From an uncultured Olsenella sp. (GTDB lineage Bacteria; Actinomycetota; Coriobacteriia; Coriobacteriales; Atopobiaceae), in the NCBI GenBank assembly GCA_900540955.1, contig UQIF01000001.1:62001-126000 (forward strand): a stretch of DNA of 64,000 nucleotides, given 5' to 3'. The notes under the pieces are model-generated. The model was given only the letters and a program-made list of their open reading frames with translations. It was not told the origin of the DNA and made no database searches. Shown here in pieces: positions 8,663 through 17,824 of this stretch (within the stretch, counting starts at the first letter, position 1; each line of letters starts with the position of its first letter). The position numbers were made by a program, and so were the translations under genes.

Positions 8663-9703
8663 TCAGAGGAACTCCGTGAGGCTGTGGTAGACGGTGCCGT
8701 CGAGCCCGGTCGCGGCATCGGCCTCAACGAGCGAGTCGAGCACCGCCTCCTCGGTCGCCTCCGCGCAGGCGCGGAAGAACGCGTCGAGTGACTCTTCCGG
8801 CACGCGCTCGCAGGCGGGCAATGCACCGTCTTCCGGACCCATCGAAAGCCCCGTCGTGAAGCCGAGGAATATGTCGCCCGAGCCGTGGCCCATGTAGGAG
8901 CCGCAGCGCACGAGGCCGACGGTAGCGCGGCGAATTACGCGCCCGAGCTGCCTCGACAAGAGCGGGGCGTCGGTGGCGACGATGGCCATGACCGAGCCCT
9001 TCTCGGGGGCGCAGGCGTCGGTTTCCCCCGCGATCCGCTCGAGGACCTGAGGCCCCATATGGCGGCCGCAGACCATGAGGTCGGGCATGCGGCCGAAGTT
9101 CGTCTGCACAAGCACGCCTACGGTCCAGGCGCGCCCACCTTTCTCGACGAGGCGGGAGGAGCTGCCGATGCCGCCCTTGAGGCCGAAGCAGACGGTGCCG
9201 CGGCCTGCGCCGACGGCTCCGCGGGCGAAGTCCTTGCTCGCGTCGTCGATGGCGGCGAGCACCTCTTTCATGCCTATGGGCCTGGCCTGGATACGGCTGA
9301 TGCGCCCGTCGTTGGTCTCGCCGACAACGGGGTTCACGCTCTGGGGAAGGGCATGCCCCGCGCGCTCCTCTTCCCTTAGGGCATTCTCTATCAGCGCGTC
9401 CGCGACGCGCCCGACGTTCATCGTGCCGGTGAGCGCGATTGGCGTCTCGAGGTAGCCGAGCTCAGCGACCTGGACGGTGCCGCAGGTCTTCCCGTAGCCG
9501 TTGAGGGAATGGGCGGAGGCCACGGGCCGCGCGGAGAAGACCGAGCCCTTGCAGGGGACGACGACCGTCACACCCGTGTGCAGCCCGCGATCGGGGTCGT
9601 CGACGGTCGCGTGCCCGACCTTGACGTCCGCTACATCGGCGATGCTGTTGCGCGGGCCGCGAGGGAGCGACCCCACCGAAAGCCCGTATGACTCGATGCC
9701 CAT
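8663..9703 (-). CDS. P1/DmpA family N-terminal-nucleophile aminopeptidase
   Basis: Belongs to the DmpA/BapA family (L-aminopeptidase D-amidase/esterase, beta-peptidyl aminopeptidase). These enzymes cleave themselves before a serine that becomes the new N-terminal nucleophile. Here the expected G-S pair is G236-S237 in KGSVMAIVATDAPLL. The family segments ADVKVGHAT, NGYGKTCG, GAGRGTVCFGLKGGIGSSSR and CGSYMGHGSGD are all present. Length (346) is normal, and no signal peptide is visible, so it is probably cytoplasmic. AAGGAAG precedes the ATG at 9703. It lies 24 bases behind the amidotransferase gene, so the two are probably one transcript. Substrate cannot be told from sequence. Confidence 0.87.
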   Translation of the reverse strand: MGIESYGLSVGSLPRGPRNSIADVADVKVGHATVDDPDRGLHTGVTVVVPCKGSVFSARPVASAHSLNGYGKTCGTVQVAELGYLETPIALTGTMNVGRVADALIENALREEERAGHALPQSVNPVVGETNDGRISRIQARPIGMKEVLAAIDDASKDFARGAVGAGRGTVCFGLKGGIGSSSRLVEKGGRAWTVGVLVQTNFGRMPDLMVCGRHMGPQVLERIAGETDACAPEKGSVMAIVATDAPLLSRQLGRVIRRATVGLVRCGSYMGHGSGDIFLGFTTGLSMGPEDGALPACERVPEESLDAFFRACAEATEEAVLDSLVEADAATGLDGTVYHSLTEFL

Positions 9704-9727
9704 GGCTTCTTCCTTTTGCTGGTGGTT

Positions 9728-10588
9728 TTAGTTGAGGACCTTCGCCCAATCGTCCCCGAACTTGCGGCGCAGGTCGAGGATCGCCTCGCAGAACACATAG
9801 CCGTGCGGCGCCGAGGTGCGCACGAGGCGTCCTTCTTTGTAGGCGATCAGGCGGTTTTTCGGCACGGGACGCCACTGCGGCACCTCGGCCTCGCCGCCGA
9901 GCGGCGTCGTCGAGAAGAAGATCGCGTCTGTCGAGAGCTGACGGAAATACAGCGTGTCGACGTTCGTGTTCGTGTGGACGTAGGTGTACTCGCCGTCGTC
10001 GATGATGAGGTTCAAGCGGTTCAGGTTGCTGATCTGCGCGATCGCTTCGGAGAGCGCCTGGAACCGCGTGTCGAAGCTGAGGTCGCTGCCAGAGCGCATC
10101 GCCGCCTCGTTGACGACGTCGATGAGGAAGAGCAGGGCTCGCTCGGAGTCGGTCTGCCCTGCCTCCTTGCGGTCGTAGGTGGCCAGAAGCTCCTCGTTGA
10201 AGAGGATGCCGTTGTGGATGAGGGTCCACTCTCGCCCGGAGATGTCGGTTGTGTAGAACGGGTGGCAGTTCTCGCGCACGGTTTTCCCGCAGGTGGAGAG
10301 GCGAATGTGGGCCTCAAGCCGGCAGGAGTCGATTGCGTGCGCGCAGAACCTGGGCATGGCGTCCGAGGTCCAGGCCGCGACGGGCTCGCGGTAGAGGTAG
10401 ACGTCGCTGTCGTCGCCGTGGTCCTCGGGTTTGGGAAGCATTCGCGCAGGCATAGCGGTGTTTGTGCAAGACTTGCGCCAAGCGATGCCCCAGCCGTCCT
10501 TGTGCTTATGGCTATGGGAGAAGAACTCCTCGAGGTAGGCGTTGACCCGCATGGGCCTCACGGCGTTGACGGCAAACAGCTCGCACAC
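9728..10588 (-). CDS. Class II glutamine amidotransferase (YafJ-like)
   Basis: A stand-alone Ntn-type glutamine amidotransferase of 286 residues. The start is a GTG at 10588, which places the catalytic cysteine at position 2 (MCELFAV) as the fold requires. GGAAGGAAGAAG provides the ribosome site. The frame further upstream is not part of the protein. Family segments KDGWGIAW, HNGILFNEE and RALLFLIDVV are visible. No synthase partner is attached, so the ammonia acceptor is unknown. It is first in a probable two-gene operon with the DmpA-like peptidase. Confidence 0.85.
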   Translation of the reverse strand: MCELFAVNAVRPMRVNAYLEEFFSHSHKHKDGWGIAWRKSCTNTAMPARMLPKPEDHGDDSDVYLYREPVAAWTSDAMPRFCAHAIDSCRLEAHIRLSTCGKTVRENCHPFYTTDISGREWTLIHNGILFNEELLATYDRKEAGQTDSERALLFLIDVVNEAAMRSGSDLSFDTRFQALSEAIAQISNLNRLNLIIDDGEYTYVHTNTNVDTLYFRQLSTDAIFFSTTPLGGEAEVPQWRPVPKNRLIAYKEGRLVRTSAPHGYVFCEAILDLRRKFGDDWAKVLN

Positions 10589-10706
10589 GTTCTTCTTCCT
10601 TCCTCGGTCTGATGAGCGGCGAACCTTATGGTAGCCAATGGCGTGGCAAGGCGGCGCCGCGGTGTTAGACTCGAAACCGTTGAATAACCGGCAGGAAGAA
10701 GGACAC

Positions 10707-12029
10707 ATGAGCGATATCGACCACGCACGGGGCCTTTGCGAGTTCGTCGACGGCTGCCCGAGCATGTTCCACACGACGGCGCGCATAGCCGAGAGGCTCG
10801 CTGGCGAGGGCTTCGTGGAGCTTCCCGAGGGCGACGCGTGGAAGGTCGTGCCCGGAGGTCGCTACTTCACGCGTCGCAACAACTCCAGCGTCATCGCCTT
10901 CGCGGTGGGCAAGGACCTCGGTGACTACCACTTCCAAGTGGCGGCTGCCCACGGGGACTCGCCGTGCTTCAAGGTGAAGAGCGTAGCCGAGCTCGCAGGT
11001 CCCGGCGATTACCTGCGCCTCGACGTCGAGGCCTACGGCGGCACGATCGACCACACCTGGCTTGACCGCCCGCTCGGCATCGCGGGCCGCGTGCTCGTGC
11101 GCGACGGCGCCCGCGTGGAGAGCCGCCTCTTCGACAGCGCCGCGGACGTCGCGCTCATCCCGAGCGTGGCTATCCACCTGAACCGCGAGGGCGGCAAGTC
11201 CCCCGAGCTCAACCGCGCCGTCGACCTGTGCGCGCTCTTCTCGGCAGGCGAGCTCGGCGAGGGGTCGTTCGACCGTTACGTCGCGGCCAAGCTCGGCGTG
11301 GACGCTGCCGACGTCCTTGCGCGCGACCTTTTCCTCTATAACCGCCAGGAGGCGCGCGTGTGGGGCGCCGCGAGCGAGTTCGTGAGCGCGGCGAAGCTCG
11401 ACGACTTGGGCTGCGCGTACGCCGCGCTCGAGGGCTTCCTCGCCGCGGGCGTCAACGACGTGCAGGTCAACGTGTTCGCGTGCTTCGACAATGAGGAGGT
11501 CGGCAGCAACACGAAGCAGGGCGCCATGTCCACCTTCCTGAAGGATGTGCTCGTGCGCGCCAACGCAGCCCTCGGCCGCAGCGACGAGGACCTTCGCCGC
11601 GCCGTCTCGCGCTCCTTCATGCTGAGCTGCGACAACGCCCATGCCTGCCACCCCAACCACCCCGAGAAGCACGACGAGGCCAACCGCTGCTGGCTCAACC
11701 GCGGCCTTGCCATCAAGGAGGCGGCAAACCAGCACTACTGCTCCGACGCCTTCAGCCGCGCCGCCATCGCGGCCGTTCTCGACGCGGCGGGCGTACCGCA
11801 CCAGACCTTCGCCAACCGCTCCGACATGGCGGGCGGCGGTACCCTGGGCAACCTCTCGAACACGCAGGTGAGCATGCACGGCGTCGACGTTGGCCTGCCG
11901 CAGCTCGCCATGCACTCGGCATACGAGACCGCGGGCGCTCGCGACGTCGAGCTCGGCGTCGACGCCCTTGCGGCCTACTACCGCTGCGACCTGCACATCG
12001 ACGGCGCCGACTCCTTCGAGCTCCGCTGA
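10707..12029 (+). CDS. M18 family aminopeptidase
   Basis: A dinuclear zinc aminopeptidase of 440 residues, cytoplasmic, trimming N-terminal residues from peptides. Metal and catalytic segments of the M18 (aspartyl aminopeptidase-like) family are present: AAHGDSPCFKVK, the DNEEVGSNTKQGA loop with the catalytic acid, SCDNAHACHPNHPEKHD, and SDMAGGGTLGN. The ATG at 10707 follows GGAAGAAGGA; the frame from 10638 is upstream sequence. It is divergent from the amidotransferase gene and shares a 118-base promoter region with it. Confidence 0.9.
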   Translation: MSDIDHARGLCEFVDGCPSMFHTTARIAERLAGEGFVELPEGDAWKVVPGGRYFTRRNNSSVIAFAVGKDLGDYHFQVAAAHGDSPCFKVKSVAELAGPGDYLRLDVEAYGGTIDHTWLDRPLGIAGRVLVRDGARVESRLFDSAADVALIPSVAIHLNREGGKSPELNRAVDLCALFSAGELGEGSFDRYVAAKLGVDAADVLARDLFLYNRQEARVWGAASEFVSAAKLDDLGCAYAALEGFLAAGVNDVQVNVFACFDNEEVGSNTKQGAMSTFLKDVLVRANAALGRSDEDLRRAVSRSFMLSCDNAHACHPNHPEKHDEANRCWLNRGLAIKEAANQHYCSDAFSRAAIAAVLDAAGVPHQTFANRSDMAGGGTLGNLSNTQVSMHGVDVGLPQLAMHSAYETAGARDVELGVDALAAYYRCDLHIDGADSFELR

Positions 12030-12112
12030 CCTGCCGAATCGGTCCGCCTGGCTTAGCGAGAAGGGCGCTCTCTAAACCGGGTGGGCCGAGATGACGGGTG
12101 TTGGTACGGCGA

Positions 12113-12137
12113 CACAAAGGCACGTTGCTTTCAACGT
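12113..12137. promoter_or_regulatory. Candidate operator upstream of the four-helix protein
   Basis: The 206-base gap 12030-12235 contains CACAAAG-G-CAC (12113-12123) overlapping the dyad ACGTTG-N4-CAACGT (12122-12137). The CACAAA element recurs upstream of several accessory genes, and the ACGTTG/CAACGT pair recurs at 32470. Which protein binds is unknown. Confidence 0.35.
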
Positions 12138-12235
12138 TTTCTTTGGTACGACCTAACATAGGGTTTGAGCTGCACTCTCCATATTCTGTTCACAGTGGTT
12201 GTGTTCAGGAATTACACCAAGGAGAGGACCGGACC

Positions 12236-12748
12236 ATGCCCATGAAGTCAAAGACCAAGCTCGTTAAGGTGCTGCTCACCAACATCATGATCGCCTTCGC
12301 GATCTCGCTCGTCGCGAGTTACATCGCTATCGGGCAGGCCGGCGTCCCTGCCGAGGCCGTCGCTCCTGCGACTGTATTCTCGACGCTCAAGAACTTCCCG
12401 ATGGCCTACGTCATCTCGTTCTTCATCGGCATGTTCATTCCGTGCGAGAAGTGGGGATTCGGTTTCGCGACGGGTACCTGCCACCTGAGCCCTGCCGACG
12501 GCCTCAAGTTCGGCGCCGCTCTCAACCTCGTGGTCAACACCGTCTACGTCGCGATCAACTCCGTGATCCTCACCTATGTGAACGCGTGCGTCTTCAACGG
12601 CGCGCCCCTCGCCGCCTTCCCGTTCGCCTGGGCGAGCTCCATCGTCCAGTGCTGGATCGTCGGTTACGTCGTCTCGCTTTTCTGGGCGCCCGCCTGCGAG
12701 AAGTGGGCACGTCAGATTTGCAACGACCCTGCGCCTCAGACGCACTAA
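12236..12748 (+). CDS. Four-helix membrane protein, DUF2798-like
   Basis: A 170-residue integral membrane protein with four helices in two similar hairpins. The first pair ends in a short cytoplasmic segment FIPCEKWGFGF, and the second ends APACEKWARQICN; the repeated P-C-EKW motif suggests internal duplication. The start at 12236 follows GGAG; the long upstream extension from 12098 is discarded. The protein at 49025 has the same overall architecture. Function unknown. A strong terminator closes the gene. Confidence 0.7.
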   Translation: MPMKSKTKLVKVLLTNIMIAFAISLVASYIAIGQAGVPAEAVAPATVFSTLKNFPMAYVISFFIGMFIPCEKWGFGFATGTCHLSPADGLKFGAALNLVVNTVYVAINSVILTYVNACVFNGAPLAAFPFAWASSIVQCWIVGYVVSLFWAPACEKWARQICNDPAPQTH

Positions 12749-12767
12749 AGCCTGGCGATAAACGCTT

Positions 12768-12812
12768 GGTGGACCTGCCTGCGCTCGCGTGGGCAGGTCC
12801 ACCTATTTATAG
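12768..12812 (+). terminator. Terminator after the four-helix protein
   Basis: Twelve-base perfect stem GGTGGACCTGCC (12768-12779) with 12792-12803, then TATTTAT. It ends only about 10 bases before the next start codon. Confidence 0.8.
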
Positions 12813-12821
12813 GGAAGGCTG

Positions 12822-13667
12822 ATGGACGATATGATTTCGAGCGAAAGCGCGGGCGAGGGCCTTTGGCGCATACACAACGAGATGGGGGAGGTCTGCTATC
12901 TCGTTGAGGGCGCCCGCGAGGCGGCGCTCGTCGACACGATGGGGGGCTTCGGCGATCTTGGCGCGCTCGTGGTCGGCCTCATCGGAAAGAAGCCTTTGAA
13001 GGTTCTTCTTACCCACCGGCACGCGGATCACGTCGGCGGGGCGTACTGGTTTTCCGATGTTTGGGCGCATGCGCAGGAGGCTTCGTGCTGGGGCGTCTGC
13101 GAGCGCTACGCGCACATCGTGGCCGAGCATGCCGCAAAAGAGGGCTATGCCGACGCGTCGACGCTCTTCGGGCCCCGCGACGGTGCGCGCCCACGGGTGC
13201 ACATAACCGCTGAGGGCGACGTGTTCGACCTGGGCGGGCGCACTCTTCGGGTCGTCGAGCTTTCGGGGCACACCTCGGGCTCGATCGGGTTTCTTTGCCA
13301 GGAGCTCGGAATTCTGTTCTCCGGCGATGCGGTGACGCCGATCGAGTGCCTCTGTTTTCCCGAGAGCTCGTCTGTGCAGACATACAAAGAAACCCTCGGA
13401 AAGCTTCGATGCCTGCAGTTCGAGCGCTTCTGGACCGGGCACCACCTGCACGACTTCACAAAGAAGGACCTCGACGGCTTCGAGTCCGCCGCCGACTTCG
13501 TCCTTTCCGGCGACAGGGGCTACGCTTGGCACCACGGGTTCATCCCCGATTGGGAGGGCACGATCCACTTCGCGCCCAACGGCGTCAATGATGTGGACTC
13601 GTGCGATTTCCGCGCCGTCATCACCCGCGGGCTGCCCGCGCCGAGAAGGCGCCGCCCCCGTCCTTAG
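12822..13667 (+). CDS. Metallo-beta-lactamase fold hydrolase
   Basis: A 281-residue dinuclear-metal hydrolase. The signature THRHADHVGG is at 64-73 (metal ligands H65, H67, D69, H70), with further ligands in SGHTSGSIG, FSGDA and TGHHLHD. The substrate is not predictable: glyoxalase II-, lactonase- and polyketide cyclase-like members all share these motifs. The ribosome site is weak (GGGAAGGCTG). It follows a terminator directly, so it may depend on readthrough or a promoter within the preceding gene. It converges on the methyltransferase gene with a 6-base gap. Confidence 0.82.
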   Translation: MDDMISSESAGEGLWRIHNEMGEVCYLVEGAREAALVDTMGGFGDLGALVVGLIGKKPLKVLLTHRHADHVGGAYWFSDVWAHAQEASCWGVCERYAHIVAEHAAKEGYADASTLFGPRDGARPRVHITAEGDVFDLGGRTLRVVELSGHTSGSIGFLCQELGILFSGDAVTPIECLCFPESSSVQTYKETLGKLRCLQFERFWTGHHLHDFTKKDLDGFESAADFVLSGDRGYAWHHGFIPDWEGTIHFAPNGVNDVDSCDFRAVITRGLPAPRRRRPRP

Positions 13668-13673
13668 CCGCGG

Positions 13674-14480
13674 CTAACGCCGGCGGAGGATGAGGTAGCG
13701 ATTCAGATTCCCGGCTCGACCGTCGGCGGAGTAGCGCCCAACCTCGTCGGCCTCGCCGGACACCGCCTCCGCGAGCCGCGACACCTCGCCCTCGCCGAAG
13801 CTGTGGCAGTAGCGGTACGGCGCCGTCCCTTGCCAATCCAGGAGGTAATCGCCCGGTTCGAGCGAGCGCGGCGAGAAGCCCTCGAAGGGCGGCTCCTTCG
13901 CGGCGCGCGCCGTCGCGTCGGCGGCTTTTCTTGCCAGGCGCGGATCTTCGGCAAAGGCCCAGAAGCTCATGACGGCGATGCCCCCGGCGCGTGTGTGGGC
14001 AAGGAGCATCCGCAGCACGTCCTCGCGAAGCTCGGCGCCGGGGACATGATGCATGAAGCCGAAGCAGACCGTGAGGTCGGCGGGCGGCACGTCGGCAAGA
14101 AGGGCCTCGCCACTGCGACTTTTGTCCATAAGCGCCCCGAGCACATCGAGCTCCCTATACGAGAAGCCCGCGACCGCGTCGGCATGTCCCGACTCGTCGA
14201 AGATCAGCTCATCGCAGGAGTCCACGCCGTGGAGCTCAAGCGGGCGATCGGCCTGTTCGACAAGGAACGCCTCGAAGCGGAGATTTCCGCAGGCGAGGTC
14301 GAACACGCGCAAGGGGCGGTCGGGGTCGCCCTGGCTATGGCCAAGGTGCTTCCCCGCGACCTCGAGTGCGCGGCCCCATCCAGGCCACGGCGCCTGGCGG
14401 GTCCTGGAGAACGAATGGGCGTTCTCGCGATAAAACCGGTTGTTGAGCTCGATGAGCCTCTGTGCGAAGGCGCGCTCCAC
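13674..14480 (-). CDS. Class I SAM-dependent methyltransferase
   Basis: A 268-residue Rossmann-fold methyltransferase. Motif I, VFDLACGNLRFE, binds SAM at about residues 58-70, and GVDSCDELIF is the acidic second strand. The substrate is unknown. The start is GTG at 14480, preceded by GGGAG 7 bases upstream. It is divergent from elp3 with only 32 bases between the start codons. Both neighbours being RNA-modification-related (elp3) makes a tRNA or peptide substrate possible, but this is guesswork. Confidence 0.78.
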   Translation of the reverse strand: MERAFAQRLIELNNRFYRENAHSFSRTRQAPWPGWGRALEVAGKHLGHSQGDPDRPLRVFDLACGNLRFEAFLVEQADRPLELHGVDSCDELIFDESGHADAVAGFSYRELDVLGALMDKSRSGEALLADVPPADLTVCFGFMHHVPGAELREDVLRMLLAHTRAGGIAVMSFWAFAEDPRLARKAADATARAAKEPPFEGFSPRSLEPGDYLLDWQGTAPYRYCHSFGEGEVSRLAEAVSGEADEVGRYSADGRAGNLNRYLILRRR

Positions 14481-14494
14481 AGTAGATCTCCCAC

Positions 14495-14512
14495 GGCGGC
14501 TAGAATGGTCGT
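14495..14512 (+). promoter_or_regulatory. elp3 promoter, likely leaderless transcript
   Basis: TAGAAT at 14501-14506 is a good -10 box only 6 bases before the ATG, and no ribosome-binding purine run is present. Transcription would begin at or within 1-2 bases of the start codon. Confidence 0.45.
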
Positions 14513-16429
14513 ATGGAACAGATTCTATTGCAGATAGCCGCGCTCCTGCGCGCGGGGCGCCCGGTTGACGACGCCGTAGTGACGAAGCTCGTGCACGCGG
14601 CGTCGCGCGGCGCCGCGCAGCCTCCAGCCAAGCGACAGCTTCTGCCCTTTTACCTGCGCACCAAGAAAGAAGACCCAGAGCGCTGGGCCTCGTGGCAGCT
14701 CTCGCCCGGCCTCGAGCGAGAGCTTCTGCGCGCTATCCGCATAAAGCCCCGCCGCACCGCCTCGGGTGTGGCGACCATCACCGTGATCACCAAGCCCTGG
14801 CCGTGCTCGGGCGACTGCGTATTCTGCCCGAGCGACCTCAGGATGCCCAAGAGCTACCTGCACGACGAGCCGGCGTGCGCCCGCGCCGAGCAGAACCGCT
14901 TCGACCCCTACCTGCAGGTGAGCTCGCGGCTGACGGCGCTCTCGCAGATGGGACACGCGACCGACAAGATCGAGCTCATCGTGCTCGGCGGCACCTGGAC
15001 CGACTATCCCGAGGGCTACCAGGTCTGGTTCATGAGCGAGCTCTTCCGCGCGCTCAACGACGACGCCGTGGCGGACGAGGCAGCAAACCCCATGCTCAGG
15101 CGCTCCGCCGCGGGCCGCGGGGGAGCTGAGGGCGCCATGGACGCCGTGCCGGACGGCTGCCTTCCCAAGGGCGTGGCCGAGCGCCGCGCGCGGTACCGCG
15201 AGTGCTTCTTGGCAAAGGACGCCGAGGCGCTCGCGCAAAGAAGGGCCGAGCTCCAGGCCGATATCGACGACGGGCGCGGGGGAGGGCGCGGCCGCTACAA
15301 CGCCGCCGTCAAGGAGCTCTACGGCGCCGGAAGCGCCTGGGGGCAGGCGATGTCGTGGCAGAACGCGTCCTGGGAGGAGCTTGAGCGCCGGCAGCGCGCA
15401 AACGAGCGTGCCCGGCACCGCGTGGTGGGGCTCGTCATCGAGACCAGGCCGGACGCCGTCACGGCGCGCTCGCTGCATACCATCCGCCGCCTCGGCTGCA
15501 CGAAGGTCCAGATGGGTGTGCAGAGCATCGACCAACGCGTCCTCGACATGAACGAGCGGCGCATCGAAGTCTCTCGCATGGAGGAGGCCTTCAGCCTGTG
15601 CCGGCTGTTCGGCTTCAAGATACACGCCCACTTCATGGTCAACCTCATCGGCTCAACACCGACAGGCGATAAGGCCGACTACCTGCGCTTCGTTGGGCCC
15701 GGGCCCTTCCAGCCCGATGAGGTCAAGCTCTACCCGTGCGCCCTCATCGAGGGGACCCGGCTCGTCCGCAAGCACGAATCGGGGGAGTGGAGGCCCTATA
15801 CGGAAGACGAGCTCCTCGACGTGCTTGCCGCCGACATCGTCGCCACGCCGGCGTTCTGCCGCGTGAGCCGCATGATCCGCGACTTCAGCTCGAAGGACAT
15901 CGTCGCGGGAAACAAGAAACCCAACCTGCGCCAGATGGTCGAGCGCAGGCTCGCGGCCTCGGGGCGGGAGCGCGTGCGCGAGATCCGCTATCGCGAGATC
16001 GGCTCGGACGCGCCGGACCCCGCCGAGCTTGAGATGGACGTCGTCGCGTACTCGACCCCGACATCCGAGGAACGCTTCCTGCAATGGGTCACGCCCGAGG
16101 GAAAGATCGCCGGGTTCCTGAGGCTTTCCTTGCCTGACCAGCGCTTTGTTACCGAGTGCGCGAAGCGCTACGGCGATGACGCCCCCGTTGGCGCCGGCGA
16201 GGCCATGATCCGCGAGGTCCATGTGTACGGCGTCGCCGCGCGCGTGGGACAGGAGGGGACCGCCGCCCAGCATCGCGGGCTTGGCCGCTCGCTCGTGGCG
16301 CGGGCCTGCGAGCTCGCCCGTGAGGCGGGCTTTGGGCGCATCAACGTGATCAGCGCCGTGGGGACCCGCGAGTACTACCGGTCCCTGGGCTTTCTCGACC
16401 ACGGGCTCTATCAGCAGAAAGCCCTTTAG
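14513..16429 (+). CDS. elp3: Elp3-family tRNA uridine-34 modification enzyme (radical SAM + GNAT)
   Basis: Elp3 adds a carboxymethyl group to U34 of tRNA using acetyl-CoA and SAM. The 638-residue protein has the radical SAM cluster motif C98-x3-C102-x2-C105, followed by PSDLRMPKSYLHDEPAC, a family hallmark. The C-terminal GNAT acetyl-CoA domain (about 500-638) contains VYGVAARVG, GLGRSLVARA and YYRSLGFLDHG. It is longer than most bacterial homologues because of a charged insert at roughly 165-300. It acts alone in bacteria, without other Elongator subunits, and none are nearby. Translation is probably leaderless. The stop codon lies inside a bidirectional terminator loop. Confidence 0.88.
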   Translation: MEQILLQIAALLRAGRPVDDAVVTKLVHAASRGAAQPPAKRQLLPFYLRTKKEDPERWASWQLSPGLERELLRAIRIKPRRTASGVATITVITKPWPCSGDCVFCPSDLRMPKSYLHDEPACARAEQNRFDPYLQVSSRLTALSQMGHATDKIELIVLGGTWTDYPEGYQVWFMSELFRALNDDAVADEAANPMLRRSAAGRGGAEGAMDAVPDGCLPKGVAERRARYRECFLAKDAEALAQRRAELQADIDDGRGGGRGRYNAAVKELYGAGSAWGQAMSWQNASWEELERRQRANERARHRVVGLVIETRPDAVTARSLHTIRRLGCTKVQMGVQSIDQRVLDMNERRIEVSRMEEAFSLCRLFGFKIHAHFMVNLIGSTPTGDKADYLRFVGPGPFQPDEVKLYPCALIEGTRLVRKHESGEWRPYTEDELLDVLAADIVATPAFCRVSRMIRDFSSKDIVAGNKKPNLRQMVERRLAASGRERVREIRYREIGSDAPDPAELEMDVVAYSTPTSEERFLQWVTPEGKIAGFLRLSLPDQRFVTECAKRYGDDAPVGAGEAMIREVHVYGVAARVGQEGTAAQHRGLGRSLVARACELAREAGFGRINVISAVGTREYYRSLGFLDHGLYQQKAL

Positions 16430-16438
16430 CGGGGCTTT
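16418..16438. terminator. Bidirectional terminator between elp3 and the MFS gene
   Basis: AAAGCCC (16418-16424) pairs with GGGCTTT (16432-16438); the elp3 stop codon is in the loop. The A and T ends suit both directions. Confidence 0.6.
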
Positions 16439-16451
16439 GCCGCCCAGACGC

Positions 16452-17702
16452 CTAGCGCTTCTTGAGGGAGAAGAGCGCGGCCGCGGCGCAGAAGGCCATG
16501 CATGCATAGCCGAGGACGAACATGAGCGCATACCCGCCCGTGGAGTCGCAGACGAAGCCCCAGAACACGGCCGCCACGGCGCTCATGAGGGAGCCGACCA
16601 TGCTCACGCGGGAGTAGATGTTCGTGTAGTCGGCGCTTCCGAACACGGTGCGGACGAGCAGCGGGGTCTGGACCGTGGTCATTGCGTAGACGACGCCAAA
16701 GAGGAAGGCGCCCGCGAGTAGCAGCGCGAGCGCGCCCGGAGCGAGCCACATGAGGGTCACGCCGACGACGCCCGAGCCGATTCCGAGCGCGATGCCCGCC
16801 TTCACGGACCTGTCGTTGACGGCGCCGAGGATAATCTTGCCCACGGCCTGGCCCGCCATGGCGGTCGACGCCACGACTCCCGAGGCGGCCGCGACCTGCG
16901 GCAGGGTATCGGCGAAGGAGAGCGCGTAGCTCGGCAGGAACTGGTAGATGGTCTGGTTGAGCGTGATGACGCCGCAGAACGCGGCGAGGGCGAAGAACGC
17001 CGGCATCCTCATGGCCTGCTCAGCCGCGACTCCGTCGGCGGCCTCCTGCTCGGCCCTTTCGTCCTTCGAGCCGTTCTCGCCCGAGCCGAAGGGCGCAAGC
17101 CCCTTGTCCGCGGGGCTGTCCCTTACCACGAGCAGCGTGAAGGGCAGCGTGCCCACCAGTATGATCGCGCCGAACACGAGGTAAGCGGTGCGCCACCCCT
17201 CGGGGCCCGAACCGATGAGGGCGGTCCCGACGGGGTTGAAGATCACCCCGCCGATGCCCGTGAACGCCATGCAGAGCCCGACGAAGAAGCCCACGCGCTT
17301 GGCGCACCACGCGTTTATGAGCGTGGGCACCGCGAGGTAGATGAGCGGGGCCACGCCGAGGCCGATGAAGGCGCCGCACACGTAGAACTGCCACATCGCC
17401 TGGCACAGGCCCATGCAGGCGCAGCCGGCGCCGCACAAGGCGACCGCCGCGGAAAGCGCGATGCGCGCATCGAGCTTGGACAGTAGTTTTCCCCACACGG
17501 GCAGCGTGACCATCATGGCGACGTTCACGATCGAGAAGTACAGCGTGAAGGTGGCCTTGGGCACGCCGAAATAGGCCGAGACCGGCGTAAAGAAGATACC
17601 CGCGCAGCTGAGCGCGAGCGCGCACGGCAGGCAGGTGATGGCGATGCAGGCGGCGACGATGGCGTAGGCGTAGTGGAAACCGCCGCTTTTGGTTTGGGTC
17701 AA
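16452..17702 (-). CDS. MFS transporter (oxalate/formate antiporter-like)
   Basis: A 416-residue, 12-helix major facilitator protein. The N half begins HYAYAIVAACIAITCLPCAL and has the FTPVSAYFGVPKATF segment typical of the OFA/monocarboxylate branch, with a charged loop (NGSKDERAEQEAADG) between halves. The start is probably the TTG at 17702, with AGAGGTG upstream; the frame back to 17795 crosses a hairpin. It is last on the minus-strand block that encodes acyl kinase, phosphotransacylase, ACP and CocE-type hydrolase, separated from the kinase by 122 bases with a hairpin. It may import the substrate or export the acid product of that pathway. Confidence 0.8.
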   Translation of the reverse strand: MTQTKSGGFHYAYAIVAACIAITCLPCALALSCAGIFFTPVSAYFGVPKATFTLYFSIVNVAMMVTLPVWGKLLSKLDARIALSAAVALCGAGCACMGLCQAMWQFYVCGAFIGLGVAPLIYLAVPTLINAWCAKRVGFFVGLCMAFTGIGGVIFNPVGTALIGSGPEGWRTAYLVFGAIILVGTLPFTLLVVRDSPADKGLAPFGSGENGSKDERAEQEAADGVAAEQAMRMPAFFALAAFCGVITLNQTIYQFLPSYALSFADTLPQVAAASGVVASTAMAGQAVGKIILGAVNDRSVKAGIALGIGSGVVGVTLMWLAPGALALLLAGAFLFGVVYAMTTVQTPLLVRTVFGSADYTNIYSRVSMVGSLMSAVAAVFWGFVCDSTGGYALMFVLGYACMAFCAAAALFSLKKR

Positions 17703-17751
17703 AACGCACCTCTTTCTGGATTCGGCGTCGAATCTAATGACGCACAAGAGG

Positions 17752-17793
17752 GTGCGGCGGCAAGAAGAAGGGCTTGTCTTCGTGCCGCCGCAC
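17752..17793 (-). terminator. Hairpin between acyl kinase and MFS genes
   Basis: Eleven-base perfect stem GTGCGGCGGCA (17752-17762) with 17783-17793. On the minus strand it follows the kinase stop. No strong T-run, so it may only attenuate or protect the transcript. Confidence 0.55.
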
Positions 17794-17824
17794 AATCAAC
17801 TGGCAATTCGGTTCCCGTCGGGAT

